The notes under the pieces are model-generated. The model was not told the DNA's origin and ran no database searches. It saw only the letters and a list, made by a program, of their open reading frames with translations. From Rhizobium sp. Pop5 (lineage in GTDB: Bacteria; Pseudomonadota; Alphaproteobacteria; Rhizobiales; Rhizobiaceae): DNA of 64,000 nt. Positions 1 through 9,070 of the stretch are shown in pieces. Numbering within the stretch: position 1 is the first letter of the stretch; each line of letters opens with the position of its first letter. The position numbers and the translations under genes are program-made. The stretch spans positions 1,116,001 through 1,180,000 of the forward strand of contig NZ_CP099399.1 of the NCBI RefSeq assembly GCF_024721175.1, read 5' to 3'.

Positions 1-566
1 CCCGGATTGAAGTAGGAATAGACCATCGACAGCCCGTCGCTCATCGTGTCGGTCAGAGCGGCGGCAAGCAGTTCGCCTTTCGGCCTCGGTTCCAGTCCGG
101 AGCCTTCCTCGCGCAGGCGATATTCGATGATTCTGGTATTCACATGCGTGTCTTCGACCATGATCGCATAATCGAGCACGGTCATGTCGGACATCCCGCC
201 CTGCTGGTGGCGAAAATCGAGATAGCGCCGGAAGAGTGAATATTGCTCGCTGGAAGGCTGGGCTGCGAATTCGGTGGCAATCACGTCGGAATTGGCGGCG
301 AGCACTCGCTTCATCGATTTCGTCGGCTCGAATTCCTGGGCGAGAATTCGCACGGAAACGCAGGCGCGGCAGGATTCGCAAGCTGGGCGATAGGCGATGT
401 TTTGCGAGCGGCGGAAACCGCCCTGCGTCAGGATATCGTTCATCTCGGCGGCGCGCGGACCGACCAGATGGGTGAAAACCTTGCGCTCCATCTCATGCGG
501 CAGATACGGACACGTAGCCGGAGCCGTCAGATAAAACTGCGGGGATGGCGTCGTCTGCGTATTCAT
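1..566 (-). CDS. bpt: Aspartate/glutamate leucyltransferase (N-end rule), partial
   Basis: Transfers leucine (or arginine in relatives) from aminoacyl-tRNA to proteins with N-terminal Asp or Glu, marking them for ClpS/ClpAP degradation in the cytoplasm. Reading leftwards from the ATG at 566, the frame is open to the window edge (188 codons). It shows the family N-terminus: an [13 protein letters not shown] stretch near residue 11, a [11 protein letters not shown] cysteine cluster near residue 70, and the middle segment with [16 protein letters not shown]. The C-terminal part lies outside the window. The gene stands alone on this strand, separated from the RDD gene by about 190 bases. Family assignment is firm; leucyl rather than arginyl specificity is inferred from the bacterial origin. 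Confidence 0.9.
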   Translation of the reverse strand, partial: MNTQTTPSPQFYLTAPATCPYLPHEMERKVFTHLVGPRAAEMNDILTQGGFRRSQNIAYRPACESCRACVSVRILAQEFEPTKSMKRVLAANSDVIATEFAAQPSSEQYSLFRRYLDFRHQQGGMSDMTVLDYAIMVEDTHVNTRIIEYRLREEGSGLEPRPKGELLAAALTDTMSDGLSMVYSYFNP

Positions 567-759
567 TTGTCGCGGAAGTTTCCTTGTCGAGACAGTGCCG
601 TTTTCTGACAGCATGACCTAAGAATAAAAAACGTCAACAGCGGGACGGTTCTCGCCCTCCATTTCAGTCTTCTAATTTTAAATATGGAGCGTCGCGCGTG
701 CCCGGCAAAGGGAAGGCGGAGAGTTTTTTCGTCTCCGCCACGAAGTCTTGGTCGAGGTT

Positions 760-1218
760 TCAAGCCGTGCGCACCGTCACCGTGCCAACCAGCAGGTCGT
801 GGATGAGACGGCTGCGCTCGATAAACAGGCCGGCCAGCAGGATGAGCGGCGTCAGCACCGAGTTGAGGATCCAGAACAGCGCCAGATGCACGATCGCCGT
901 CAGGAAATCCATCGGCCGTCCGTCGACGCGCACGATCGCGATGCCCATTGCGCGCATGCCGAGCGAGGCCTGGCTCGGTCCGCCCACAGTCAGGCCGAAG
1001 TAGATGCCGGCGACGATGACGAAGAGTGCAGGGTAGAGGAAAAAGCCCAGTCCGAGGGTGACGATCGACAGGAAGAACAGCACGATTGCCGCAGGAATGC
1101 ACAGCAGCGCCACGATTAGGTAGTCGAGGATGAAGGCGAAGACACGGCGGCTCAACACGCCGCTATAGGCGCGCCAGTCGTCCGGGGCGGCATAAAGCGG
1201 ATTGGGGTTGTAGCTCAT
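760..1218 (-). CDS. RDD family membrane protein
   Basis: A 152-residue inner-membrane protein of the RDD family, whose members are small transporters or accessory membrane proteins of mostly unknown substrate. There are three hydrophobic segments: around residues 27-62 (a long stretch, probably a pair), 66-86 and 107-132. The Arg and Asp residues that name the family fall near the first membrane segment (SRRVFAFILDYLIVALL) and just past the middle (VRVDGRPMDFLTAIVH). The ATG is preceded by GAGGAGATTGAG, a clear ribosome binding site. It lies upstream of hemB on the same strand, separated by about 70 bases downstream, so co-transcription is possible. Exact function unknown. Confidence 0.85.
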   Translation of the reverse strand: MSYNPNPLYAAPDDWRAYSGVLSRRVFAFILDYLIVALLCIPAAIVLFFLSIVTLGLGFFLYPALFVIVAGIYFGLTVGGPSQASLGMRAMGIAIVRVDGRPMDFLTAIVHLALFWILNSVLTPLILLAGLFIERSRLIHDLLVGTVTVRTA

Positions 1219-1290
1219 CTCAATCTCCTCAGGAAAAGCGATGCCGCTGATATGGTGATGGCAGGGCGAAATGCAATAATTCGCGCTGTA

Positions 1291-2304
1291 CTAGCGTTTG
1301 CTTAGAATTTTCGCGACCTCGACCGCGAAATAGGTGAGGATGCCGTCGCATCCCGCGCGCTTGAACGACAGCAGCGTTTCGAGCATTGCCCGCTCACCGT
1401 CGATCCAGCCGTTCATCGCTGCAGCCTTGATCTGCGTATATTCGCCGGACACCTGATAGGCGAAAGTCGGCAGGCCGAAGGCCTCCTTCACGCGCCAGCA
1501 GATGTCGAGATAGGGCAGGCCCGGCTTGACCATCAGCATGTCGGCGCCTTCCTCGACGTCGAGGGCGGCGTCGCGGATCGCTTCGGTGCCGTTGGCGGGA
1601 TCGAGATAATAGGTCTTCTTGTCGCCTTTCAGCAGTCCGCCCGTCGAGATCGCCTCGCGATAGGGCCCGTAGAAGGCGGAAGCGAATTTCGTCGCATAAC
1701 TCATGATGCCGACGCTCTGATGGCCTGCCGCATCGAGCGCCATGCGGATCGCGCCGATGCGCCCATCCATCATTTCCGACGGCGCGATGATGTCGGCGCC
1801 TGCGTCGGCCTGCATCACGGCGGCGCGCGCCACCTGATCGACCGTCTCGTCGTTGACGATCTCGCCGTCTCTCAGGATGCCGTCATGGCCGTGGCTGGTG
1901 AAGGGATCGAGCGCGACGTCTGTGATGACGCCGATATTGGGCACCGCCTTCTTGATCGCCGCTGTTGCCTGGTTGATCAGGTTGTTGGCTTCGAGGCTGT
2001 TCGAACCGGTCTCGTCGCGCAGCTCCATCTCGATGTTTGGAAAGGTCGCAAGTGCCGGAATGCCGAGGTCTGCCGCCTCCCGTGCGGCTTCGACGGCTTT
2101 GTCGACGCTCATGCGGTTGACGCCGGGCATGGCCGGAATCGGATCGACGATGCCGGAACCCGGCACGATGAAGATCGGCCAGATCAGGTCGTCGACGGTC
2201 AGCCGGTTCTCCTGTACAAGGCGGCGCGTCCAGTCCGCCTTGCGGTTGCGCCGCATGCGGCGATGGCCGGTGATTTCGTCGACGAGATGCGTCCTGTCCT
2301 GCAT
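1291..2304 (-). CDS. hemB: Delta-aminolevulinic acid dehydratase (porphobilinogen synthase)
   Basis: Condenses two 5-aminolevulinate molecules to porphobilinogen, the second step of haem synthesis. At 337 residues it is full length. The two active-site lysines are visible in ATKFASAFYGPYREA (about residue 206) and MLMVKPGLPY (about 261). The metal-site segment near residues 128-141 reads DVALDPFTSHGHDG: the three zinc-binding cysteines of the animal and E. coli type are replaced by Ala and Asp. This matches the Mg-dependent, zinc-free class described for Bradyrhizobium HemB. It is transcribed away from the membrane-protein gene that starts at 2436. Confidence 0.97.
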   Translation of the reverse strand: MQDRTHLVDEITGHRRMRRNRKADWTRRLVQENRLTVDDLIWPIFIVPGSGIVDPIPAMPGVNRMSVDKAVEAAREAADLGIPALATFPNIEMELRDETGSNSLEANNLINQATAAIKKAVPNIGVITDVALDPFTSHGHDGILRDGEIVNDETVDQVARAAVMQADAGADIIAPSEMMDGRIGAIRMALDAAGHQSVGIMSYATKFASAFYGPYREAISTGGLLKGDKKTYYLDPANGTEAIRDAALDVEEGADMLMVKPGLPYLDICWRVKEAFGLPTFAYQVSGEYTQIKAAAMNGWIDGERAMLETLLSFKRAGCDGILTYFAVEVAKILSKR

Positions 2305-2435
2305 GATATCTATCCCTGGCCCATTCCATTTATTGGAGGGCTCATTATCATGGCGCCTGGAAAATCCAAACCGGACGATTGGCCGCGGCGGAAGACTGCT
2401 CGTAATGATACAACTCCCAAACCGAAGTTTGCGCT

Positions 2436-2873
2436 ATGGAAACCGACTCACCGACGATACCGAAACGCACGCTGGCGGATCTTCTCTTCATCCTCTTCCT
2501 GAGACTGGTGGCCGTATCCTGCTTCTGGTTCGGGCTGCAATATTGGGCGATGCTCGTCGGCTATTCGCTGGTCGGCGCCGGGCGCTTCGATCTTTTAAGT
2601 CTGCCATGGAAGGTGGCGAGCACCAGTCTGGCGGTGCTTTTCCCTGTCGCCTCCCTCGGTCTATGGCTCACCGTCTCCTGGGGTCCTGTCATCTGGGTGT
2701 TGGCGGCCGGCGGTCAGATTCTTATGTACGGCCTCCTGCCAGACATATTCGGCCCCAACAAGCTGATCATTCTGCTGCATGTCATGGTGGCCGCCGTCTA
2801 CTGGACTTTCCGCCTGCTGCTCTGGCTGGAAAAGCGCCGTCACCGCCGTCAGGTAAGCGTTGATTTACCCTGA
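2436..2873 (+). CDS. DUF6163-type small membrane protein
   Basis: A 145-residue protein with four strongly hydrophobic stretches (about residues 15-45, 60-80, 82-102 and 108-130) and a basic tail (EKRRHRR), so an integral inner-membrane protein with a cytoplasmic C-terminus is likely. I recognise it as the conserved rhizobial membrane protein found immediately upstream of ldtR, but no function is established. It starts 131 bases from the divergent hemB start and ends about 130 bases before ldtR on the same strand. Confidence 0.75.
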   Translation: METDSPTIPKRTLADLLFILFLRLVAVSCFWFGLQYWAMLVGYSLVGAGRFDLLSLPWKVASTSLAVLFPVASLGLWLTVSWGPVIWVLAAGGQILMYGLLPDIFGPNKLIILLHVMVAAVYWTFRLLLWLEKRRHRRQVSVDLP

Positions 2874-2920
2874 GACAACGTGGGGTTTCCGGTAAGGCTC
2901 CATTAAGCCTGCGGTTTAAG

Positions 2921-2941
2921 TCGAATTTTATATGTATTCGA
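2921..2941. promoter_or_regulatory. Inverted repeat upstream of ldtR, candidate MarR operator
   Basis: TCGAAT and ATTCGA form a perfect inverted repeat separated by 9 bases (TTTATATGT), about 60 bases before the ldtR start codon. The AT-rich spacer contains TATATG-like -10 sequence. MarR-family proteins usually bind palindromes of this size in their own promoters, so autoregulation by LdtR is a reasonable inference. I did not find a second full copy upstream of the transpeptidase gene. Confidence 0.45.
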
Positions 2942-3001
2942 TAGGGTCTCACTCAAGGCGGGAAGAAAACACACCGCCAACCAAACAGTGAGGCAGTCAA
3001 C

Positions 3002-3517
3002 ATGAATACGAAAATCAAGCCGCAGGCGGTATCGAACTTCCGTGACCAGCAGGATCAGGGCATCCGTGATCTTTACATGGAATCCCTTCATCTTGTCGAA
3101 CGTCTTCACCGCCGTCTTCTCGACGTCATCAAGGACGAGTTCGACCGTCAGGGTCGCAGCGACGTCAACGCCATCCAGGCGCTGCTCCTTTTCAATATCG
3201 GCAACTCCGAGCTGACCGCCGGCGAGCTGCGCTCGCGGGGCTACTATCTCGGCTCCAACGTCTCCTACAACGTCAAGAAGCTGGTCGACCTAGGCTTCAT
3301 CAACCACCAGCGCTCGCGCATCGACCGCCGCTCGGTCCGCATCAGCCTGACCGAAACCGGCCAGGACATCGCCGAAACGGTCGCCAAGCTCTACGAACGC
3401 CACATCGCCTCGATCGACAAGGTCGGCGGCATCGGCACCGACGAGTTCACCCAGATGAACAAGCTGCTCCAGCGGCTGGATCGCTTCTGGAACGATCAGA
3501 TCCTCTATCGCCTCTGA
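3002..3517 (+). CDS. ldtR: MarR-family regulator LdtR
   Basis: A 171-residue winged-helix regulator. The helical N-terminus (YMESLHLVERLHRRLLDVIKDEF) is followed by the DNA-binding region (LTAGELRSRGYYLGSNVSYNVKKLVDLGFI, about residues 73-102), the wing (RIDRRSVRISLTETG) and a C-terminal dimerisation helix. The sequence and the downstream L,D-transpeptidase gene match LdtR of Liberibacter and rhizobia, which controls cell-wall remodelling and osmotic tolerance through its partner ldtP. A terminator follows about 30 bases after the stop, so regulator and transpeptidase are probably separate transcripts. Confidence 0.88.
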   Translation: MNTKIKPQAVSNFRDQQDQGIRDLYMESLHLVERLHRRLLDVIKDEFDRQGRSDVNAIQALLLFNIGNSELTAGELRSRGYYLGSNVSYNVKKLVDLGFINHQRSRIDRRSVRISLTETGQDIAETVAKLYERHIASIDKVGGIGTDEFTQMNKLLQRLDRFWNDQILYRL

Positions 3518-3545
3518 GACCCGAGACCTCCTTCCAGGGTTGAAG

Positions 3546-3578
3546 AAAACCGGATGCGTTCCCTGCGCGTCCGGTTTT
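3546..3578 (+). terminator. Rho-independent terminator after ldtR
   Basis: AAAACCGGA and TCCGGTTTT form a 9-base stem around a 15-base loop, ending in a short T run. It lies 29 bases after the ldtR stop. Confidence 0.75.
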
Positions 3579-3955
3579 GCCGTTTGCGCCCGCGTGTCAT
3601 CTTTGCAACGCATGGCTGACAAGCGCAAAGGCCGGTATTCAAGTCGTTTTTTAGCCGTTATTAACCGGCACGGTTTAGCCCGTCATATGGTTCGTTGCGT
3701 TGTGTTCCCCGGCAACCGGAGTCCTCTCCCGCTCTGGCAACACGAATTGGCCATATTGGTGTGGCAGCGGAAGGCTGACAACCGGCGCTTTCAATGGACC
3801 AGGAACGTCCAGGCTTTCCTATCGCAATCGTGTGATGGGACGCGCGGAATTTCCTGATGCGCCGGAAGAACGAATGGATGGGATCTGCGTTTGCAGGCGC
3901 AGTGATATCGCAAAAAGGCCGCGCTTTTTATGGCGGCATTGAGTGGTTGGGACGA
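3579..3955 (+). other. Intergenic/leader region before the L,D-transpeptidase
   Basis: About 375 bases without a convincing gene. It includes an AT-richer segment near 3640-3690 (tttttagccgttattaacc), which is the best place for the transpeptidase promoter. An in-frame upstream ATG at 3857 would extend the transpeptidase by 33 residues, but that would place a non-signal sequence in front of its signal peptide. I see no RNA gene or repeat here. Confidence 0.4.
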
Positions 3956-5257
3956 ATGTCGAAGAAAAACGGAATTGAAGCTCTCTCGCGCCGCGCTTTC
4001 CTTGCGTCCGCGGCAACGGTTGGTGCCGGCGCGCTTGCCGCCCCCGCATTCGCGCAATCGGCGCTCGATGGGCTCCTGAATGCCCCGAAACGCGGCAACT
4101 GGGACGACCAGTTCGACGCCAAAGCGGCTTCGCGCACGGCAACCGCCGTCCTTTCCAACACCCCGATCCTCAGCCCCCAGTCGGTCGCGAGCGCACAGCA
4201 GGCGATCATGCAGTATCAGCAGATCGCTGCCGCCGGCGGCTGGCCTGAAGTCAATCCCGGGGACCAGCGCCTGCAACTCGGCGTTTCCTCTCCCGCCGTC
4301 CAGGCGCTGCGCCAGCGCCTTGCGATCACCGGCGACCTGCCGCGCGAGGCCGGCATGTCGAGCGCCTTCGATTCCTATGTCGATGGCGCCGTCAAGCGCT
4401 TCCAGGCGCGCCATGGCCTGCCGGCCGACGGCGTTCTCGGCGAATTCACGCTGAAGGCGATGAACATTCCGGCCGATGTGCGCCTTCAGCAGCTGAATAC
4501 CAATCTGGTCCGCCTGCAGACCTTCCCGGAGGATCTCGGCCGCCGCCACCTGATGGTCAACATTCCGGCTGCCTATGTCGAAGCCGTCGAAGACGGCAGT
4601 GTCGCGACGCGCCATACCGCGGTTGTCGGCCGCTTGAGCCGCCCGACGCATCTCGTCAACTCGAAGATCTACGAGGTCATCCTCAACCCGTACTGGACCG
4701 CGCCGCGCTCGATTGTCGAAAAGGACATCATGCCGCTGATGCGCAAGGATCCGACCTATCTCGAAAAGAACGCCATCCGCCTGATCGACGGCAAGGGCAA
4801 CGAAGTCGCCCCCGAGACCGTCGACTGGAACGGCGAGGCGCCGAACCTGATGTTCCGTCAGGACCCGGGCAAGATCAACGCCATGGCGTCGACGAAGATC
4901 AACTTCTACAACAAGAACGGCGAGTACATGCACGACACGCCGCAGCAGGGCCTGTTCAACAAGCTCATGCGGTTTGAATCGTCGGGCTGCGTGCGCGTCC
5001 AGAACGTCCGCGACCTGTCGACGTGGCTGCTGCGCGAGACGCCTGGCTGGAGCCGCCAGCAGATGGAGCAGGTCATCGCAACCGGCGTCAACACGCCGAT
5101 CAAGCTCGCCACCGAAGTGCCGGTCTATTTCGTCTATATCTCCGCCTGGGGCATGCCCGACGGCGTCGTCCAGTTCCGCGACGACATCTACCAGATGGAC
5201 GGCAATGCCGAGCTGGCGCTCGATACCACGGCCGGCATGGAACAGCCGGTCCAGTAA
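3956..5257 (+). CDS. ldtP: L,D-transpeptidase with peptidoglycan-binding domain (LdtR target)
   Basis: A periplasmic YkuD-type enzyme that makes 3-3 cross-links in peptidoglycan or attaches proteins to it. The chosen start (MSKKNGIEALSRRAFLASAA) gives a Tat-like signal with an SRRAFLA twin-arginine motif and an APAFAQ cleavage site; an ATG at 3857 is the alternative. A PG_binding_1 module lies around residues 90-165 (VQALRQRLAITGDLP, then FQARHGLPADGVLGEFTLKAMN), then the catalytic domain from about 190. The active-site motif is ESSGCVRV with Cys near residue 345. At 433 residues it belongs to the long YcbB-like class. Its place after ldtR supports the ldtP assignment. Confidence 0.9.
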   Translation: MSKKNGIEALSRRAFLASAATVGAGALAAPAFAQSALDGLLNAPKRGNWDDQFDAKAASRTATAVLSNTPILSPQSVASAQQAIMQYQQIAAAGGWPEVNPGDQRLQLGVSSPAVQALRQRLAITGDLPREAGMSSAFDSYVDGAVKRFQARHGLPADGVLGEFTLKAMNIPADVRLQQLNTNLVRLQTFPEDLGRRHLMVNIPAAYVEAVEDGSVATRHTAVVGRLSRPTHLVNSKIYEVILNPYWTAPRSIVEKDIMPLMRKDPTYLEKNAIRLIDGKGNEVAPETVDWNGEAPNLMFRQDPGKINAMASTKINFYNKNGEYMHDTPQQGLFNKLMRFESSGCVRVQNVRDLSTWLLRETPGWSRQQMEQVIATGVNTPIKLATEVPVYFVYISAWGMPDGVVQFRDDIYQMDGNAELALDTTAGMEQPVQ

Positions 5258-5285
5258 TAAGCGGCGACCTCTGCATCGTGACTTG

Positions 5286-5315
5286 AAACCGCGCTTTCCC
5301 GGCGCGGTTTTTTTT
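5286..5315 (+). terminator. Rho-independent terminator after the L,D-transpeptidase gene
   Basis: AAACCGCG and CGCGGTTT pair across a 9-base loop and are followed by a run of T. This is the strongest intrinsic terminator in this part of the window and separates ldtP from glyA. Confidence 0.9.
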
Positions 5316-5466
5316 ATGCAGGGAGAGGTGGTGACTGAAGTGGCCGCCGAGCGGTGACGCAAAAGTGTCAGAGCGCGCGCTTTGCCCAGCAAATGTCGTT
5401 CTTCGTATTGCTCTCGCCCCGGCGGAAGGCTAATACCTCAGCGCATTCCAGTTGAGGAGCCCGCCC

Positions 5467-6765
5467 ATGACCAATGCTTCCACCGAATCCTTCTTCAATC
5501 GCTCGCTTGCGGACGTCGATCCGGAAATCTTCAGCGCGATCGGAAAGGAACTCGGTCGCCAACGGCACGAGATCGAACTGATCGCTTCCGAGAACATCGT
5601 CTCCCGCGCCGTGCTGGAAGCCCAGGGCTCCATCATGACCAACAAATATGCCGAGGGTTATCCCGGCAAGCGCTATTACGGCGGCTGCCAGTTCGTCGAT
5701 ATCGCCGAGGAACTGGCGATCGAGCGCGCCAAGAAGCTGTTCGGCGTCAACTTCGCCAACGTCCAGCCGAATTCCGGCTCGCAGATGAACCAGGCCGTGT
5801 TCCTGGCGCTGCTGCAGCCCGGTGACACCTTCATGGGTCTCGACCTGAATTCGGGCGGCCACCTCACGCACGGCTCGCCGGTCAACATGTCCGGCAAATG
5901 GTTCAACGTCGTTTCCTACGGCGTGCGCGAAGGCGACAACCTGCTCGACATGGATGAAGTCGCCCGCAAGGCCGAAGAGCACAAGCCGAAGCTGATCATC
6001 GCCGGCGGCACTGCCTATTCCCGCATCTGGGACTGGAAGCGCTTCCGCGAGATTGCTGACAGCGTCGGCGCCTATCTGATGGTCGATATGGCCCACATCG
6101 CCGGCCTCGTTGCCGGTGGCCAGCATCCGTCGCCGTTCCCCCATTGCCATGTCGCGACGACCACGACCCACAAGTCTCTGCGAGGCCCGCGCGGCGGCGT
6201 CATCCTCACCAATGAGGAGGATCTGGCCAAGAAGTTCAATTCGGCCGTCTTCCCGGGTCTGCAGGGCGGTCCGCTGATGCACATCATCGCTGCCAAGGCG
6301 GTCGCCTTCGGTGAGGCGCTGCAGCCGGAGTTCAAGGAATACGCCGCTCAGATCGTCAAGAACGCCCGTGCGCTTGCCGAAACGCTGATCGCAGGCGGCC
6401 TCGATGTCGTCTCCGGCGGCACCGACAACCATCTGATGCTCGTCGACCTGCGCAAGAAGAACGCCACCGGCAAGCGCGCCGAGGCCGCTCTCGGCCGCGC
6501 CTACATCACCTGCAACAAGAACGGCATTCCCTTCGATCCGGAAAAGCCCTTCGTCACCTCGGGCGTGCGCCTGGGTGCACCGGCCGGCACGACGCGCGGC
6601 TTCAAGGAAGCGGAATTCCGCGAAATCGGCAACCTCATCGTCGAGGTTCTCGACGGCCTGAAGGTCGCCAATTCCGATGAAGGCAATGCCGCCGTCGAAG
6701 CCGCCGTGCGCGGCAAGGTGGTCAACCTCACCGACCGCTTCCCCATGTATGGCTACATGGGGTAA
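5467..6765 (+). CDS. glyA: Serine hydroxymethyltransferase
   Basis: A PLP enzyme that converts serine and tetrahydrofolate to glycine and methylene-tetrahydrofolate, the main one-carbon source. It is full length (432 residues). The PLP-lysine motif [16 protein letters not shown] is near residue 236, and the N-terminal signature [33 protein letters not shown] is intact. The ATG at 5467 is chosen over upstream in-frame codons because GAGGAG lies 7 bases before it. nrdR starts 9 bases after its stop, so glyA probably heads the glyA-nrdR-ribD-ribE transcript. Confidence 0.98.
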   Translation: MTNASTESFFNRSLADVDPEIFSAIGKELGRQRHEIELIASENIVSRAVLEAQGSIMTNKYAEGYPGKRYYGGCQFVDIAEELAIERAKKLFGVNFANVQPNSGSQMNQAVFLALLQPGDTFMGLDLNSGGHLTHGSPVNMSGKWFNVVSYGVREGDNLLDMDEVARKAEEHKPKLIIAGGTAYSRIWDWKRFREIADSVGAYLMVDMAHIAGLVAGGQHPSPFPHCHVATTTTHKSLRGPRGGVILTNEEDLAKKFNSAVFPGLQGGPLMHIIAAKAVAFGEALQPEFKEYAAQIVKNARALAETLIAGGLDVVSGGTDNHLMLVDLRKKNATGKRAEAALGRAYITCNKNGIPFDPEKPFVTSGVRLGAPAGTTRGFKEAEFREIGNLIVEVLDGLKVANSDEGNAAVEAAVRGKVVNLTDRFPMYGYMG

Positions 6766-6774
6766 GGAGTAGGG

Positions 6775-7251
6775 ATGCGCTGCCCCTATTGCGGTTCGGA
6801 AGATACCCAGGTTAAGGATCTGCGTCCGGCGGAGGACAATACGTCCATCCGCCGGCGGCGTATCTGTCCGGATTGCGGCGGCCGTTTCACCACCTTCGAA
6901 CGCGTGCAGTTGCGCGAGTTGATGGTCATCAAGAAGACCGGCCGCAAGGTGCCGTTCGACCGCGACAAGCTGGTGCGCTCCTTCGAAGTGGCGCTGCGCA
7001 AACGCCCGGTCGAGCGCGACCGCATCGAGCGCGCTGTTTCCGGCATCGTCCGCCGGTTGGAAAGCTCCGGCGAGACCGAGATCTCCTCGGAGCAGATCGG
7101 CTTGCAGGTGCTCGAAGCCATGAAGAGCCTCGACGATGTCGGCTTCGTGCGTTACGCCTCGGTCTATCGGGATTTCACGCTTGCCGAGGATTTCGAGAAG
7201 GTCATTTCGGAAATCAACGCCAAGATCGCCCGCGATCCGCTGGACGTCTGA
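6775..7251 (+). CDS. nrdR: Transcriptional repressor NrdR
   Basis: A nucleotide-sensing repressor of ribonucleotide reductase genes. Its 158 residues hold the zinc ribbon (Cys3, Cys6, Cys31, Cys34) followed by an ATP-cone from about residue 47 ([22 protein letters not shown]). GGAGTAGGG before the ATG is a good ribosome binding site. Only two bases separate it from ribD. The nrdR-rib gene order is common in alphaproteobacteria. Confidence 0.97.
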   Translation: MRCPYCGSEDTQVKDLRPAEDNTSIRRRRICPDCGGRFTTFERVQLRELMVIKKTGRKVPFDRDKLVRSFEVALRKRPVERDRIERAVSGIVRRLESSGETEISSEQIGLQVLEAMKSLDDVGFVRYASVYRDFTLAEDFEKVISEINAKIARDPLDV

Positions 7252-7253
7252 CC

Positions 7254-8450
7254 ATGGGCGAGGGGATCGCTCAGCCTGAGGACCAGCGCTTCATGGCTGC
7301 CGCGATCCGTCTTTCGCGCCGGCATCTCGGGCGCACTGCCACCAATCCATCCGTCGGCTGCGTCATCGTTCGCGACGGCTTCATCGTTGGCCGGGCCGTG
7401 ACCGCGCTCGGCGGGCGCCCGCACGCCGAGCCGCAGGCGCTCGCCGAAGCAGGCGAACTCGCCCGCGGCGCCACGGCCTATGTCACGCTCGAACCCTGTT
7501 CGCATCACGGCAAGACGCCGCCCTGCGCGGAGGCCTTGATTGCCTACGGCGTTTCCCGCGTCGTCATCAGCGTAACCGACCCCGATATCAGGGTTTCCGG
7601 CCGAGGCATTTCCATGCTGCGCAACGCCGGCATCGAGGTAACGACGGGTGTGCTGGAGGAAGAGGGCAGGCGTTCGCTCGCCGGCTATCTCACCCGCCAG
7701 ACGAAGAATCGCCCTTATGTGACTCTCAAGCTTGCCGTTTCCGCTGACGGCATGATCGGGCGAGAGGGGGCAGGGCAGGTGGCGATCACCGGCCCGCAAG
7801 CCCGCGCCCAGGTCCAGGCGCTGCGCGCCGAGACGGATGCGATTCTGGTCGGGATCGGCACGGCGATATCAGACGATCCGCTGCTGACGGTGCGGACACC
7901 AGGTCTTGAGGCGCAGTCGCCTGTTCGTATCGTGCTCGATCCTCTTCTGGCGCTGCCGCTGACGAGTAAGCTGGTTCAGACGGCGCGGGAAGTGCCGGTC
8001 ATCGTTGTCGCGAGCGAGGAAGTATCTTTATTGCGGGCTGACGCGGAAGGCTTACCCCCCTCTGCCCTGCCGGGCATCTCACCCACAAGCGGCAGGGCAG
8101 AGGAGGGTGTCCCACCCACCGACGTTGGCATTCAAACCCGCGGCACCGCGCTCGAAGCCGCTGGCGTCGAAATCGTCTACTGTAGCCCCTATCATCCCGA
8201 TGTCCTGCTGCCGGCCCTTGCCACACGCGGCATTTCCTCGCTTCTCATCGAGGGCGGCGCAAAGACCGCGAAGCTTTTCCTCGAAGCCGACCTCGTCGAC
8301 CGCATCCAGCTCTATCAGTCGCCCATTGTCATCGGCGATGGAGGTATTGAATCTCCGTTGCAGGCAACCGACATACCATCCGGTTTCGCCCACCGGGGCA
8401 CTTATATGTTCGGCGCTGATCGCCTGGATGAATATGAAAGAGAGAATTGA
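7254..8450 (+). CDS. ribD: Bifunctional pyrimidine deaminase/reductase RibD, with repeat insertion
   Basis: Catalyses the deaminase and reductase steps of riboflavin synthesis. The N-terminal deaminase carries the zinc ligands HAE (about residue 57) and PCSHHGKTPPC (Cys about 81 and 90). The reductase begins near residue 155 (RPYVTLKLAVSADGMIG) and ends with the LLIEGGAKTAKLF segment. At 398 residues it is longer than usual because of an extra stretch around residues 265-295 (GLPPSALPGISPTSGRAEE), encoded by a palindromic repeat inserted without breaking the frame. The stop overlaps the ribE start as TGATG, suggesting coupled translation. Confidence 0.95.
   Translation: MGEGIAQPEDQRFMAAAIRLSRRHLGRTATNPSVGCVIVRDGFIVGRAVTALGGRPHAEPQALAEAGELARGATAYVTLEPCSHHGKTPPCAEALIAYGVSRVVISVTDPDIRVSGRGISMLRNAGIEVTTGVLEEEGRRSLAGYLTRQTKNRPYVTLKLAVSADGMIGREGAGQVAITGPQARAQVQALRAETDAILVGIGTAISDDPLLTVRTPGLEAQSPVRIVLDPLLALPLTSKLVQTAREVPVIVVASEEVSLLRADAEGLPPSALPGISPTSGRAEEGVPPTDVGIQTRGTALEAAGVEIVYCSPYHPDVLLPALATRGISSLLIEGGAKTAKLFLEADLVDRIQLYQSPIVIGDGGIESPLQATDIPSGFAHRGTYMFGADRLDEYEREN
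8054..8108. repeat. Palindromic repeat element inside ribD
   Basis: ACCCCCCTCTGCCCTGCCG (8054-8072) and its near-perfect complement (8090-8108, one mismatch) flank a 17-base loop, GGCATCTCACCCACAAG. The arm and loop text resembles an intergenic palindromic repeat common in Rhizobium genomes (RIME-like). Here it is in frame and lies between conserved reductase segments, so it probably forms a surface loop in RibD. Confidence 0.8.
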
Positions 8451-9070
8451 TGTTCACCGGAATTGTCACTGATGTCGGTACGATCGAAGCCGTTTCGCAG
8501 CTCAAAGAGGGCATCAAGCTCCGCGTTGCGACGAGTTACGACCCCGCGACCATCGATATGGGCGCGTCGATCTCCCATTCCGGCATCTGCCTGACCGTCA
8601 CCGGCCTGCCGCAGGAAGGCAGCAACGGCCGCTGGTTCGAAGTGGAAGCTTGGGAAGAGGCGCTGCGGTTGACGACGATCGGTACCTGGCGCGAAGGCAG
8701 CCGCATCAATCTCGAACGGTCGCTGAAGATCGGCGACGAGCTCGGCGGCCATATCGTGTCCGGCCATGTCGACGGCAAGGCGGAAATTCTCTCGGTGACA
8801 TCGGAAGGCGACGCCGTGCGTTACCGCCTGCGCGCGCCCGAACATCTGGCGAAATTCGTGGCGCCCAAGGGGTCGATCGCACTCGACGGCACCTCGTTGA
8901 CCGTCAACGCGGTCGACGGCGCGGATTTCGACGTCCTGCTCATTCGCCACACGCTCGAGGTTACCACCTGGGGCGACCGTAAGGCCGGCGATTTCGTCAA
9001 TTTCGAAGTCGATACCATGGCGCGTTATGCCGCCCGGCTCGCCGAATTTCCTACCGCAAAAACTGAATGA
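8450..9070 (+). CDS. ribE: Riboflavin synthase, alpha subunit
   Basis: Dismutates two 6,7-dimethyl-8-ribityllumazine molecules to riboflavin. The 206 residues begin with the family signature MFTGIVTDVG and hold two lumazine-binding repeats: ISHSGICLTV with LGGHIVSGHVDG in or after the first, and SIALDGTSLTVN in the second. The ATG overlaps the ribD stop. Its last 20 bases overlap the 3' end of the convergent GNAT gene, so the ribE transcript ends within that convergent region. Confidence 0.97.
   Translation: MFTGIVTDVGTIEAVSQLKEGIKLRVATSYDPATIDMGASISHSGICLTVTGLPQEGSNGRWFEVEAWEEALRLTTIGTWREGSRINLERSLKIGDELGGHIVSGHVDGKAEILSVTSEGDAVRYRLRAPEHLAKFVAPKGSIALDGTSLTVNAVDGADFDVLLIRHTLEVTTWGDRKAGDFVNFEVDTMARYAARLAEFPTAKTE

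Noticed and set aside
3791-5392. 533-codon open frame on the minus strand
   Set aside because: It is antisense to the L,D-transpeptidase gene and crosses its terminator; no conserved motif is seen.
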